Assembly: GCA_964036665.1 (NCBI GenBank)
Contig: OZ038528.1
Span: 19,083,245 to 19,147,244, forward strand
Reading direction: 5' to 3'
From: Gordius sp. MW1
Lineage: Eukaryota; Nematomorpha; Gordioida; Gordea; Gordiidae
Length of the DNA: 64,000 bases
Shown here: piece after piece, positions 21,418 to 33,000 of the stretch
Layout of the letters: every line of letters starts with the position of its first letter
How positions within the stretch are numbered: the stretch's first letter is position 1
Program-made: the position numbers and the translations under genes
Notes under the pieces: generated by a model
What the model was told of the DNA's origin: nothing
The model's database searches: none
The model's input: the letters and a program-made list of their open reading frames with translations, nothing else

Positions 21418-24292
21418 ATGCGCCCCAAGAAAACATCTATTGGACGTAGTACACGATATGCGGATCGATTGCGCCGATTGCGTACTCTTGGGCTTGAAAA
21501 TGAACTACAACAGTCTGCAACTCTGCCTCAGCCACCTTCACGTGCTCAGCCATTACCCGCAGGCAACCGCCTAGCGTCTTCTTACCCATCTAATGTTGAA
21601 AGTTTACGTCGACATGTTCTCATTGGTACTATGACTAGTGTGTGCCCTCATTGCAAAGCTCTCAAATTTGCTGAAGAAACGACTGGAATGTGTTGCGCAG
21701 CTGGGAAAGTTAAACTGCCTCAACTTGCAGAACCGCCTGAGCCATTACAAACATTGCTGGCTGGTTATACAACCGATTAGAAACATTTCCTATCGAACAT
21801 CAGGAAATATAACTCTTGCTTCCAAATGACGTCGTTTGGCGCTAATGTTAAACCACACAATTTATGCCAACATTCAAGGTAAAAGGCCAAATCTATCATA
21901 GAGCCGGCTCCCTCCTTCCATTGCCTGAAGGGCAACACAAGTACCTACAACTCTATTTTATCGGGGATGATGAGATAGAATTAGATGCACGCCTTAGCAT
22001 TTTTAGCCGTTTAAAAAAATCCATCGTTTCACAACTTCAGTTGCTTCTTCATGCTAATAAAAATTTAGTGCCTTTGTTCAAAACAGCACTGGAAAAAATG
22101 CCCTCAGATACCCACAAAATAGTCATCCATGCTGACAAAACTCCTCCCGGGAACATGGGAGAAGATTTAATGCCCCATCTATACACGAAGTCGCCATTGT
22201 TATAGTTAAGGATCAATTTCTATCTAGAGACATTGTGCTTCATAGGAGAAACGATGTTTTTACAAATGTTGCTGACACTCATCGCTGCTATGACCCCCTC
22301 CAGTATCCACTTTTATTTTGGGATGGTGCTGACGGATATCATTTTAACGTTAAAATGATAAATCCAGTCAATGGCGCAGCTACTAACTCAATATGCAGCG
22401 CTATGAACTATTATTCATACAGAATAATGGTTCGAGCGGACGGGAACAATTATATTTTAAAATGCCGCCAATTATTTCACCAATACATAGTCGATATGTA
22501 TGCCAAAATTGAATCGGAGCGTTTGTTATTCATCTGCTTAAATCAGACTAAACTTCCATTCTGCCTTCATCCTCTACAGGAAGTCCGCCCCATATGCATG
22601 AACACGCTCAAGATTCAATTGCCTATGTTCGTAACTACGGTCGTACGGACCTATTTATAACTTTTACATGCAACTCAACGTGGGACGACATACAAGACCT
22701 TTTGTTTCCTGGACAATTACCTCTCGATAGACATGACATTACCGCCCGCGTTTTCCGCCAAAAACTTAAATCACTGATTAATCTCATTGTTAAGCGTGAG
22801 GTATTTGGGTCTTTGCGTTGCTGGATGTATTCCGTCGAATGGCAAAAGTGAGGTTTGCCGCATGCCCACATACTCACATGGCTATATAGCAAGATCACTT
22901 CAAACGAAATCGATGATTTAATATGTGCTGAAATTCCCGACCCTAACTTAGATAACGCATTGTATCAAATTGTTTCGAAAAAAATGATACACGGTTCTTG
23001 CGGAACACTCAATCCAAGATCGCCATGCATGATAGACGGCAAATGCTTTAAGCGATATCCTCGAAGCTTAGTATGCAACACAATTACGGGCAACGATGGA
23101 TACCCTTTGTACAAAAGAAGATCAATAGAAGATGGTAGTAACGTAGCAAACATCCCCATACGCCATGCAACGGTCGAGGTGGATAGATGGGTTGTTCCAT
23201 ATAGTCCTCTGCTCTTAAAATTATACAAAGCTCACATCAACGTTGAATATTGTAACTCCGTTAAATCCATCAAATATATTTGTAAATATGTAAACAAAGG
23301 CAGTGATATGGTAGTTTTCACTATTCAACCAGATAGCATAGCCCAATTAGAGAGTCTTCACACCTATGAAATCGCACAGTATCAGGCTAGAAGATACATT
23401 AGCAATAATGAAGCTGTGTGGCGTATTCTATCCTTCCCTATACATGACCGAAGTCCTGCTGTGGTTCACTTAGCTGTTCATCTAGAAAATAAACAGCGCG
23501 TTTATTTTACAAATGCAAATGTTCAACAAATCGCCTCTGACCCCCCGACACAACGCTAACAGCTTTCTTCAAGCTATGCCAACATAATGTTTTTGTGCAG
23601 ACGCTGCTCTATTCAGAGGTACCTACCTACTACACATGGAATTCGCGTAGCAGATCCTTTTACCGTCGCAAACGTGGAAAGCGTGTCACTGGACACTCTG
23701 ACATATTCGAAGATAATGCGATAAGTCGATTATATACTATCCATCCCAATCAAGATGAATGTTTTTTCCTTCGCATGCTTTTAATTAATGTACGTGGTCC
23801 TACGTGTTTCCAGGAGTTAAAAGTGGTCGACGGCGTAGTACATCCCACTTTCCGCAGTGCATGCCAAGCTATGCATCTGTTAGAGCACGACAATCATTGG
23901 GATGAATGCATCAGTGAGGCGTGTCATACTTCTAATCCAAAACAAATCCGAGCATTTGCCATTATCATGACTTCCTGCTCTCCATCAAATCCTAAATCTA
24001 TATGGGATATAGGCACACATGGCAGAAGATAATATTCATAGGAATAGTACTTCACATCCAATCATTAACATGCCTCAAACAAATGTCACAACATTATAAC
24101 CAAACCTTAATTATTCTTGAAGATTTATGCTTAAAAATCGGGAACAAAGTTTTAATACAATTGGGTATGCCTGCGCCAATTCGCTCTTCTGCCGCTCCAA
24201 TCCATGCAGAATTATATCGTGAACATAATTATAAGCAGGAAGATCTTTTGTGTTATGTGCGCTCTAATGTTTCAACAAAAAGCCATTTATGA
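21418..24292 (+). pseudogene. Helitron Rep (rolling-circle HUH endonuclease) part, decayed
   Basis: The remains of one long protein lie in successive frames with at least five breaks (gaps near 21780-21864, 22205-22235, 22600, 23560-23595, 24002). The N-terminal part has CPHCKALKF and GMCCAAGKVKLP, the zinc-binding head of Helitron proteins. Rep motif 1 is seen as LFITFTCNSTWDD, the HUH motif as GLPHAHILTWL (22855 on, directly after a TGA stop that interrupts the frame), and the two-tyrosine motif as YICKYVNKG. These residues nick and rejoin DNA in rolling-circle transposition. The protein cannot be produced from this copy. Confidence 0.9.
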
Positions 24293-24304
24293 TAAAATAT
24301 TATG

Positions 24305-25609
24305 AGCTGTTAATAAAGGTTCTGGAGAAATTTTCTTCTTAGATGCTCCTGGTGGAACCGGTAAAACAATCCTATTGACATTACTTCTTGCAACTATTCG
24401 ATCCCAAAATGAAATAGCCGTAGCTCTTGCATCTACCGCAATAGCTGCGACATTGTTGCCTGGTGGTAAAACTGCACATTCTGCTTTAAAATTGCCTTTA
24501 AACATTCATTATAGCGAACCGATGTGCAACGTTTCACGAGCATCTGGAATGGGTAAAGTAGAAAGGTGCAAACTTATCGTTTGGGATGAATGCACAATGG
24601 CCCATAAAAAATTGCTCGAAGCTCTAGATCGTTCTTTGCAAGATTTGCGGCGCGATTCCAGACGTTTTGGTGGCGCATTTTTATTGCTTGCAGGAGATTT
24701 TAGTCAAACTTTACCAATGATCCTCGATCAACCCCTGCTGACGAGATCAATGCTTGCCTTAAATATTCTAATTTGTGGCCTTACGTCAAAACCTTAAATT
24801 TAACTACTAATATGCGTTTAGTGTAACAAAATGATCAAGCATGTGAGTTATTCTCCCATCAATTGCTAGAAATTGGAAACGGAACCGTGCCCGTTGATAT
24901 AAACTCAGGACGGATTTCATTTCCTACCAACTTCTGCCATTTTATGCCGTCCAAAACAGCTTTGGTGGAAAACGATTTTCCAATTAACACCCATTATCTA
25001 GATCCAATTTGGCTCCGTCAACGGGCAATTCTCGCCCCAAAAAATAAAGAAGTCCACGAACTTAACAATCTCATTCTGTCTACAATTCACAGCAGTCTAG
25101 TCACCTACAAGTCGGTTGACACTGTTGTTAGTGCTGATGACGCTGTTAATTACCCGATCGAATTTTTAAATTCGCTAGATCTTCCAGGCACACCACCACA
25201 CGTTTTGCATTTGAAAATTGGGGTACCGATTATCATGTTGCGCAATATTAATCAGCCAAAACTTTGCAATCGCACACGTCTTGCTATTAAACGCTTAATG
25301 TGCAACGTTGTTGAGGCCACGATTTTGACTGGACCTTTCACGGGAGAAGATGTCTTCCTACGACGGATCCCTTTAATTCCAACAGATATGCCCTTTGAAT
25401 TTAAAAGATTGCAATTTCTTTTCAAACTCGCATTTGCTATAACCATTAACAAAGCTCAAGGCCAGTCCCTTGAAATTTGTGGAATCGATTTAGAAACAGA
25501 TTGTTTCTCACATGGACAATTTTATGTTGCATGTTCGCGCGTCGGCAATCCACTAAATCACTATATCTACACAGAAAATAACATGACCAAAAATATTGTC
25601 TATCCCTAA
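24305..25609 (+). pseudogene. Helitron PIF1-type helicase part, decayed
   Basis: Walker A is LDAPGGTGKT at about 24340-24370, Walker B is VWDECTMAHK at about 24580, and QTLP follows LLAGDFS. After a frameshift and stop near 24797-24863, the C-terminal half runs to 25609 with LKIGVPIIMLRNIN, the terminal helicase motif TINKAQGQSLE and YVACSRV. This is the superfamily 1B helicase that unwinds the Helitron strand. It is fused to Rep in the ancestral protein; here the frames are separated by at least two breaks. Confidence 0.92.
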
Positions 25610-26240
25610 GCATTATAGCAATTTGTTCCTTTCTAAGGCAGAAGTTAAGCAGCGAAGCATCTCTTACCCGAACATACAACCCTCTTTATAACGCCTCACT
25701 ACTTTTCAGCATAAATAATTAAAGTTAGTATTATTTCTATTTATCCACTCATAACTTTTAGCAATTACCATTAAAGCCCATTGATTTTACTCGCATAATT
25801 TTATATTTATTTTACATTTCTCCCCTTTTTATTACGCCAGAGTATTATAACCAAATTTGACGAGACATTCACAAGAAGCTATAATATTGTACGTGTATTA
25901 CCTTATTCTTCATAAGATGATTTACCCTTTATCCATCAACTTTCCCTTGCAGGTTTTATTTTACTATTTAAATTATACTTTCAGCCAAAATCTTCATACA
26001 GCTCTTTATTACCCATACATTGTTATAAGCTTTTTATATTTTAATGCTTATATACTCTTATGAATTATTATTAATAAATATTTTTTATCGCTCTTAAATG
26101 AATATTATGGATATTTATTTGCATTAGCATTCGGACCTTTCACATTATAAATTATTTCATATATGACCCCATATTAGATAAGTCTTATTAATAGGTTATA
26201 CTTATTTAACCACTTAAGGACTGAGCCAAAGCAACGCTTG

Positions 26241-27460
26241 GAAGTATCTCGGACTTGTATCTCTGTCTACAATAGATACCCGTCAAGTCCCTTTTTTCAG
26301 CCCGAACTGGTCGGGTACGGGTTGGGTTAGGGTCACCTAGACAGGTCTCTACCTCCAATAATACCAAATATAAAATTATAACTGGTCGAGTGTTGGATGC
26401 ATCATAAGAGTTTAACAGTGAGTGATATACCGCCATACCCTAAGACCATTCTTATTTCTTTGAGACTTTCCATGGAGTTATGGTGCTGATGTGCTGTTAA
26501 AATTGTCGAAGGGATATAGATGTTCTTTCATAATGAAATATTGCTGTTTGCTTTATAACTTTAAAAAGTCAATTTTGAACGTTACAAAAAACTTAAATTA
26601 CGATTTTTAGGCACCTTTTTATTATTATAGATTACGTAGACTGCATGTCATATGTTTCATATGGTAAAATCTGGAGCATTAATCCACCATATAGACTTTG
26701 ACAATTCCTCGCGTCTTTCTGCAGTGTCCACCATTGTTCAAACAGAAATAGTGAATTTACTTTCCTCATCAGCTAATAAATAAAATGTTAATAAATGATT
26801 ATTTAGTAAAATGCAGATGGCCTTGAATTTCTTTAACATCACATTTTAAAATTTAAATATTAATAGTGATTCTTATGAATTGCGTAAATAACATATTTTT
26901 TAAAATGATGTTTTTAATGTTTAACTAGTTAAATACATTTTCCATTTCGTTTTAAAAACACTTTAATCAACCAAAATCACCCAATAAAACGTTTCCTTAT
27001 TTTTGGACATTTGAAAATGGCGGAAAAACAGCCACTTATTTAACGTGAGGGGTCTATTTAATTATAATCCGAACTCTACTTAATAGCCTATTTAGGTGTT
27101 TAATCATCGTTTAAACTTTCTTATAACATTCGATTGTTGTAAAATGTCTAAAGATAGGTTAGTATTAAAGCCATTAATTTGTAAGAACTAAAGAAAGTGA
27201 TAGAATATATTGCACTTTGCCATCTCTTCTTTTCCAATGCTAAAAATCATAATTTCCTGCCCATGGATTTTATTAGGCCTTAGGCAAGTGATTTTGAAAA
27301 TTCTAAAAAAATACATATTATATTATTGTGACAAGTTTAGAGTTTAAATGGTTCAACCTTAACTTTTAGGTAAAATATACCCATTGTATATTTGCGCCTT
27401 CAATCTTTTTACTAGCAATGCGGACTTATTAAATTGTATACCTTATCCTGCCGACCCATA
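26241..27460. other. Intergenic stretch, no gene seen
   Basis: AT-rich sequence with a short GC-richer patch at 26280-26370 (GGTCGGGTACGGGTTGGG) that may be a repeat relic. No coding frame, RNA gene or clear element boundary was seen. Confidence 0.4.
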
Positions 27461-27534
27461 ATGATGGTCAGAGGCGTAGACAAGGGGGTAGAAAAACGGA
27501 TAGTTTACCCCCTTGGCCAAAAATTAATTTGTTT

Positions 27535-28276
27535 TATACGTTTTGGCACTTAATAAAACCAAATTTGGAAAACTACCAGAGCGATTTGGCTCAAAGTTTC
27601 ACAGTTTATTCCCCATACTCCGGAGCATGTTTTAAGATTTGTTCGAGCCAAATCGGTTCAGTAGTTTTCGAGGGGTCACGTTATTTTGTTTTATACGTTG
27701 TTTTATACGTTTTGGCACTTAATAAAACCAAATTTGGATAACTACCAGACCGATTTGGCTCAAAATTTCAGAGTTTATTCCCCATACTCCGGAGCATGTT
27801 TTAAGATTTGTTCGAGTCAAATCGGGCCAGTAGTTTTCGAAGGGTCACGTTTTTTTGTTTTATACGTTTTGGCAATTAATAAAGACGTCATATGCTATGT
27901 AGTATAATATATGAAGCTTAAATGTTTTATGGCTGCATAAAAATTTTCTTTCATATTAAATCACGTCAGACCGGTTACCATATGAATGAACCAGAGGAAT
28001 ATAAACATTAGATTCTACAAAGTATTTTATGTCATGGTTATGCGTTTATTTTGTAGAAGAAACTTAAATTACATTTAAAACTCAGTGACATTTCTTTAAG
28101 GCTTATGCTAAACTTTACCATAAATTATTTGGGTTATATCTGTACTGCGTTATGAATATTTTATGTTTTTAGTCAATTTCATAAAGTGTAAGTCTACAGC
28201 CATTAGAAACACTTAAAAAGTGATACTGCAAAATGCAAAAATAAATGGCAAAACAACGTTTGCCGGGTTCATCTAG
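27535..28276 (+). mobile_element. Helitron-like copy, upstream of a tandem pair
   Basis: The 3' end is complete: a GGCAAA-6 nt-TTTGCC hairpin followed by GGGTTCATCTAG ending at 28276. It contains two tandem copies (27535, 27690) of a unit of about 155 bp with CGATTTGGCTCAAA, ACTCCGGAGCATGTTTTAAG and its near-complement AGCCAAATCGG. The 5' boundary is not clear; 27535 is where repeated sequence starts. Confidence 0.65.
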
Positions 28277-28743
28277 TCTTATATATAAAAATGAAACTAT
28301 GTGTGTATGCCGCCACCAATTTTGAAAAATACCAGACCGATTTGGCTCAAAATTTCATAGTTTATTCCTGACACTCCGGAGCATGTTTTAAGATTTGTTT
28401 GAGCCAAATCGGTCCAGTAGTTTTTGAGAACAGTTTAGCGCCTGATTCTCAACTTTTTTGGAAAACTACCAATCCGATTTGGCTCAAAATTTCACAGTTT
28501 TTTCCTGACACTCCGGAGCATGTTTTAAGATTGTTCGAGCCAAATGCAAATCGGTCCAGTAGTTATCGAGTATTCGTACGCCTTGCACTGTATACGGAAA
28601 TAGAACAATAGAAGTAGAACATATAGACATCAAACTTTATTTTTACTTCAATAACCGCTTTATCATCATATATGCCCTAAAATTCCAACATAATTTAATA
28701 CACCCGGGTAAATGGCAAAACAACGTTTGCCGGGTTCATCTAG
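28277..28743 (+). mobile_element. Non-autonomous Helitron (467 bp), second of a head-to-tail pair
   Basis: Begins TCTTATATATAAAAATGAAA at the first base after the CTAG of the preceding copy and ends with the same hairpin and GGGTTCATCTAG at 28743, followed by T. It contains two copies of the unit with CGATTTGGCTCAAAATTTC. Both 3' ends are identical over about 34 bases. The abutting CTAG|TC junction is what repeated rolling-circle passage would leave. Confidence 0.82.
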
Positions 28744-28899
28744 TTAATAATATTATATTAGTAAATAGAAAAATAAGCCCGACCCCCATCTCCTCGGGGG
28801 CTCCGCCTTATAAATAATTTATTGAAATAAAAATGTTTATAAAAAATTGGAAAATTTCTACCCCCTTGAGAAAATCCTGGCTACGCCCCTGATGATGGT

Positions 28900-29618
28900 T
28901 ATTAAATACAAAGCCTGGCACCTCTAGGAAAATATTTGCAGAAATTTGATAAAAACAACTTTTTATTTAGTGTTTCGATCTCGTCTCAGTCTCGAAAACA
29001 AAATATCGTCTTATATCGTGAGCGATCAAGAAAATCTAGATCTTGACTCGGTCTCGTCTCGACGAGAATTCTTGTCACTTTTCAAAAAATACATACGGAA
29101 TAAAATTTTCTCCTATTATATTAAAAATATTAAATATGTTAAAAAGTCCAAATGGCAAACTTTTTTATTCTTTGAAAAACTTTAATACACAAACTCTATA
29201 AAAATTTAGCCGGACACGAGATCTCATTGACAATGTAAAGATATAAATTGATTCATAAAGATAACATTTTCTATGTAAAGTGCAGACTACAAAAACTATA
29301 AATAAATTTGAATTATAAAAAATTAAATTTTAGTGTTTTAGCAAATTATAACAATTGTATCAAATTTATTGTGTCTGTCAACTATAAATGAACTTAGAAA
29401 CTTATAAGTTCGCCTATAGTTGACTTAGTTGCATAATTGAGGAAATTGAAACTTCTATTAACCCTGGCTAAAGTTCAGAGTAGACCTTAACATATTTAAG
29501 GCAAACGTTTAAGTCCATTGATATTACTAGAGCTGGTAAAGTCACCTTACCATAGTAACTACTTAAGTTACACTTTTACAAAAAAATGTAACTAATCACC
29601 GTTTCAGACTACAGTTCC
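28900..29618. other. Intergenic stretch with TCTCGTCTCG-rich patch
   Basis: No gene seen. At 28972-29075 there are several GATCTCGTCTC/TCTCGTCTCGACGAG motifs and a matching ACGAGATCTC near 29215, possibly the ends of a small old element. The short frame at 28946-29185 is low-complexity. Confidence 0.35.
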
Positions 29619-29760
29619 AGGATGGCCCGTCAACTTGCCGAAAACCATCTCGCCGAATCCACCCTGGGACATTTTGTGATTGGTTGAATGGGGGACATTT
29701 TTAAATTAAAGGACATTTTTTAACCGGGGGACATTAAATTCGGCGAGTTGATAGGGCACC
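29619..29760. mobile_element. Small inverted-repeat MITE (142 bp)
   Basis: The left end AGGATGGCCCGTCAACTTGC and right end GAGTTGATAGGGCACC are imperfect inverted repeats carrying CGCCGAA. The flanks share CAGTTCC (29612-29618, 29761-29767), a 7- to 8-bp duplication. The interior has GGGACATTTTT repeated three times. Confidence 0.72.
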
Positions 29761-29767
29761 CAGTTCC

Positions 29768-31832
29768 AGTTACTTACCTGATGGAACTAATTACACCTAA
29801 AGATACTCTAGTAAATTTGAAAAAACAATATTTTTTTATATAATTTATTTAAACATTTATAGAAAAATTAGAAGGAAATAAACGATGATTCGATTTTATA
29901 AAACGTTATTTTTTATATTGTCATCTAATAAGCTGGTCCGCTTTTCACTGAAAATTTATTTACCTAGGCTAAAAATCTTGACGGGGGCCCTAACTGGTAG
30001 GGTACGTTGAATTTAATGAATAGTTTCCTCAATATAGGGAAAATATTATATATTAACCAATCATTATTATTAGAATTAGTAAAAGTGTGAATGCACTCTT
30101 GAATTTTCCACTTTGAAGGATTGAAAAATCCAACGTATTCGGTTTAACTAAGTCCTGTTTTTCCTCCTGGTTAGGGATCAATGAATTAATGTAAAAGTGA
30201 CTTTTTTAATTCTCTTATTTTTTTTTCTAGACGAATTCACGGCCAACTCGTTTTTTGGATTTCATAATGAAGGATAATAAGGCATTATCCCCTGTAACTT
30301 TACTACAGGTAGAGGTGGTAGCCAATTTGGTTTGCTGACTCCCTGTTGATTTATCTCTGATTTTTTTATATTTACGGGGATGTATTCTCAAAAATTAATC
30401 ATCAATGTTTAAATAAGGACTTTTATGTGCTTCCATAAATTTGCAGCGATAATAAAGGAGCTAGTATGTAGGGCTAACAATTTGCATAAAATTATCATCT
30501 TCTTGGTTTCTTTTTTCTTTAAAAAGATAATTATTAAAAAAAGGCCAGGGATTTTCTCTTAAATTTCCATGTCAAAATAAAATAATACTAGCTAGATAAT
30601 TAAAAAATATTAATTTCGATAACCTTGATTAATTTTGTAGTATTTTAAGTAATTTATCAAAACCTTAATTACCAAAATTGTTTAGGTTTGTCAAAAATTA
30701 TATGGCACCATAGGTGATAAAAAGCTTATTTGCACATTTATAAAGACGGGCTGTTTTTTATCAAACAATTTGTTGTGTCTCAAACCCCCCCCCCCCCGCC
30801 CTACTTCGAATAGCGATGATTTAAATCCCCCCCCCCCCGACCTACTACTTATAACGATAATTTAATTACCTAACTTGATTTTTACTTTCCCTTCCACCTT
30901 ACCAATGGGGTCAACTTCTGTGGATATATATAAAAATAATGGTAATAAAATGCCAGTGCGTTATACGATGATCGCGTTTGTTATAATCCCCCTCCCCGAT
31001 CGTGATGGTACTGTTTACATATTTTGATCTCCCATCATTATTGTTTACATCTTCAATCTCCTCCTCTCCTCCAATCATTAATATAATTTTTCTCTCATTC
31101 GCAGTTTTAATACAATTAAATATATATATTTCCGCGTATATAATTTACGAATGACCAGTCCTCCCTTTTTGGGGGGAGGACAAATAAATAAAATATAGAA
31201 ATTTTAAAGTGTTAAACTAGAACGTCATCCAATTCAAATGAAATAAATCTCCTACACAACGAAAAATTCCCGCTCGACCACCACGATTATTGAACTTTAT
31301 ACAATTGAAGAAAAATAATTAATAATCATTCATAAAATTATTTTTGAATGACCAAATTTCTAAATACTAAACCTTACATAGAATTATTAGCTAAAGTTTA
31401 CCTGCTAATAAAAAATCTTATATCTAAAATTTTTTTACATTATTTTTAAATTTTTTTATTCAAAATTTTTGCAAATATAAATGCAAATTTAAATTAAAAT
31501 AATACTTGATTAATATTGTATTATATGTAGTTTATCAAGTGGCTTAACGATCAAAATTTAAATATAGAGGTAAAATCATATAATATTTCGAGTTGATAGA
31601 AATCTGTTTTGCAAGGGCTATTTTTACAAAACAATTGAGAGGAGATAATCAATTAAAATTCATTAATGTTAATTTAAATGGCCGAAATAATTACAAAATA
31701 TGAAATTATTTTACGTGCAAATAATTAATATATAATCTTCTCAAATCAAAATTTTACCTTAATAATTTTTCGCAAAAAATCTGAATATTAATCATGTTGA
31801 ATGTGAAGGTAAAAGGGTATTTAACATAGTGG
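29768..31832. other. Intergenic stretch, no gene seen
   Basis: AT-rich, non-coding. Two similar poly-C blocks (30785-30797 and 30827-30838), each followed by an ACCTACT-like sequence, suggest a 42-bp duplication. No RNA gene or element boundary was found. Confidence 0.4.
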
Positions 31833-32223
31833 GTTGGGAATAGAGCTGTAAGAACTAGTTCACTTTTTTCTGAACCTAGAGCTGAACTAGTTACCTTCCA
31901 AAAAATTTGAACTGTGAACTTGAACTAGTTCGTTTTTTTTAGATTGAACTAGTTATTTTTTTCAAATTCTGAACTTGAACTATACAATATAATTGAACTA
32001 GTTTATCACAAATATATTATTTAAAATAAATTTATAAGCCGAGTTTATTTTTGTATATGCATTAACAAATTGGCGTGCATTGTCTTCGCGGTAATCATAC
32101 AGACATACGGTAACCACGCATTTTGATTTTAAAAACACAAAAAAATTCTTGCTTGTTTTATTATCAGCACTTAGAAAGATTTAGCTAATTAATGTGATTT
32201 ATAAAAGCCTGTAATTAGAAAAG

Positions 32224-32578
32224 ATGAATATCAATAATGATTCGGGTATTTGCTCTGATGTAGATCATAGGAACGAGTATAGAGGTGCATACAGAAATGG
32301 TTTAGATTTCTTAGATATAAAACGTGATAATTCTAATAAAGAAATAATTGAATACTATTTTAAACTCAATAATACCTCATTTGATATATTTGATGAATTT
32401 CCAAATCTAAAACAAATTTTCATCAAATGTAACGTTTGCCTCCCATCTCGTGCTCCAGTTGAAGGCTTTTCAGTTTGGGAAAACTTATATTTGGAGATAA
32501 ACGTTCTTGTTTATTAAATAATAATTTTGAAAACAATATTTTATTAAAGTCCAATTCACATCTACTTTCACATGATTT
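32224..32578 (+). pseudogene. hAT transposase C-terminal remnant
   Basis: The frame 32224-32517 ends with EFPNLKQIFIKCNVCLPSR then APVEG, and the +1 frame continues FSVWGKLIFGDKRS. This is the hAT dimerisation motif (typically ...LPSSAPVERLFS.GG.I...R). A frameshift lies inside the motif near 32465-32480. The N-terminal zinc finger and RNase H-like catalytic core are missing. It supports classing the surrounding 31841-36746 unit as hAT. Confidence 0.8.
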
Positions 32579-32983
32579 TTCTTCTTCTTCTTCTTCTTCT
32601 TCTTCTTCTTCTTCTTCTTCTTCTTCTTCTTCTTCTTCTTCTTCTTCTTCTTCTTCTTCTTCTTCTTCTTCTTCTTCTTCTTCTTCTTCTTCTTCTTCTT
32701 CTTCTTCTTCTTCTTCTTCTTCTTCTTCTTCTTCTTCTTCTTCTTCTTCTTCTTCTTCTTCTTCTTCTTCTTCTTCTTCTTCTTCTTCTTCTTCTTCTTC
32801 TTCTTCTTCTTCTTCTTCTTCTTCTTCTTCTTCTTCTTCTTCTTCTTCTTCTTCTTCTTCTTCTTCTTCTTCTTCTTCTTCTTCTTCTTCTTCTTCTTCT
32901 TCTTCTTCTTCTTCTTCTTCTTCTTCTTCTTCTTCTTCTTCTTCTTCTTCTTCTTCTTCTTCTTCTTCTTCTTCTTCTTCTTT
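32579..32983. repeat. TTC/GAA trinucleotide tract, about 135 units
   Basis: About 405 bp of uninterrupted TTC on the plus strand (GAA on the minus strand) directly abuts the 3' end of the RTE LINE, about 20 bp after its stop codon. Long poly-Ser, poly-Leu and poly-Lys frames across it are artefacts of the repeat. Uninterrupted GAA/TTC of this length can form triplex DNA. Assembly may have mis-sized it. Confidence 0.97.
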
Positions 32984-33000
32984 CTATGACTGCTTGTCAC

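Larger units (their letters stand above)
9641..26240 (+). mobile_element. Decayed autonomous Helitron, interrupted by a BEL/Pao insertion
   Basis: The proposed 5' end is TCTGTATATATAATAATC at 9641, preceded by A. Rep-helicase coding remains lie at 21418-25609. The 3' side keeps AGCCAAAGCAACGCTTGG at 26223-26240, the terminal hairpin of the 8729-9456 element, after which the CTRR end is lost. Removing the BEL insertion (10784-20533 plus one 5-bp duplication) leaves about 6.8 kb, a usual size for an autonomous Helitron. That the 5' and 3' parts belong together is supported by the tandem array of about 285 bp that runs up to both sides of the BEL element. Confidence 0.68.
27469..28891. mobile_element. 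hAT-type element (1423 bp) filled with Helitron sequence
   Basis: Ends CAGAGGCGTAGACAAGGGGG and ...AATCCTGGCTACGCCCCTG are inverted repeats of the 'GGCGTAGCCAGG' family, flanked by an exact 8-bp duplication ATGATGGT (27461-27468, 28892-28899). Most of the interior is two head-to-tail Helitron copies and repeats of about 155 bp; there is no transposase. Other members are at 47117-47425 and, as fragments, near 17486 and 40031. Confidence 0.88.
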
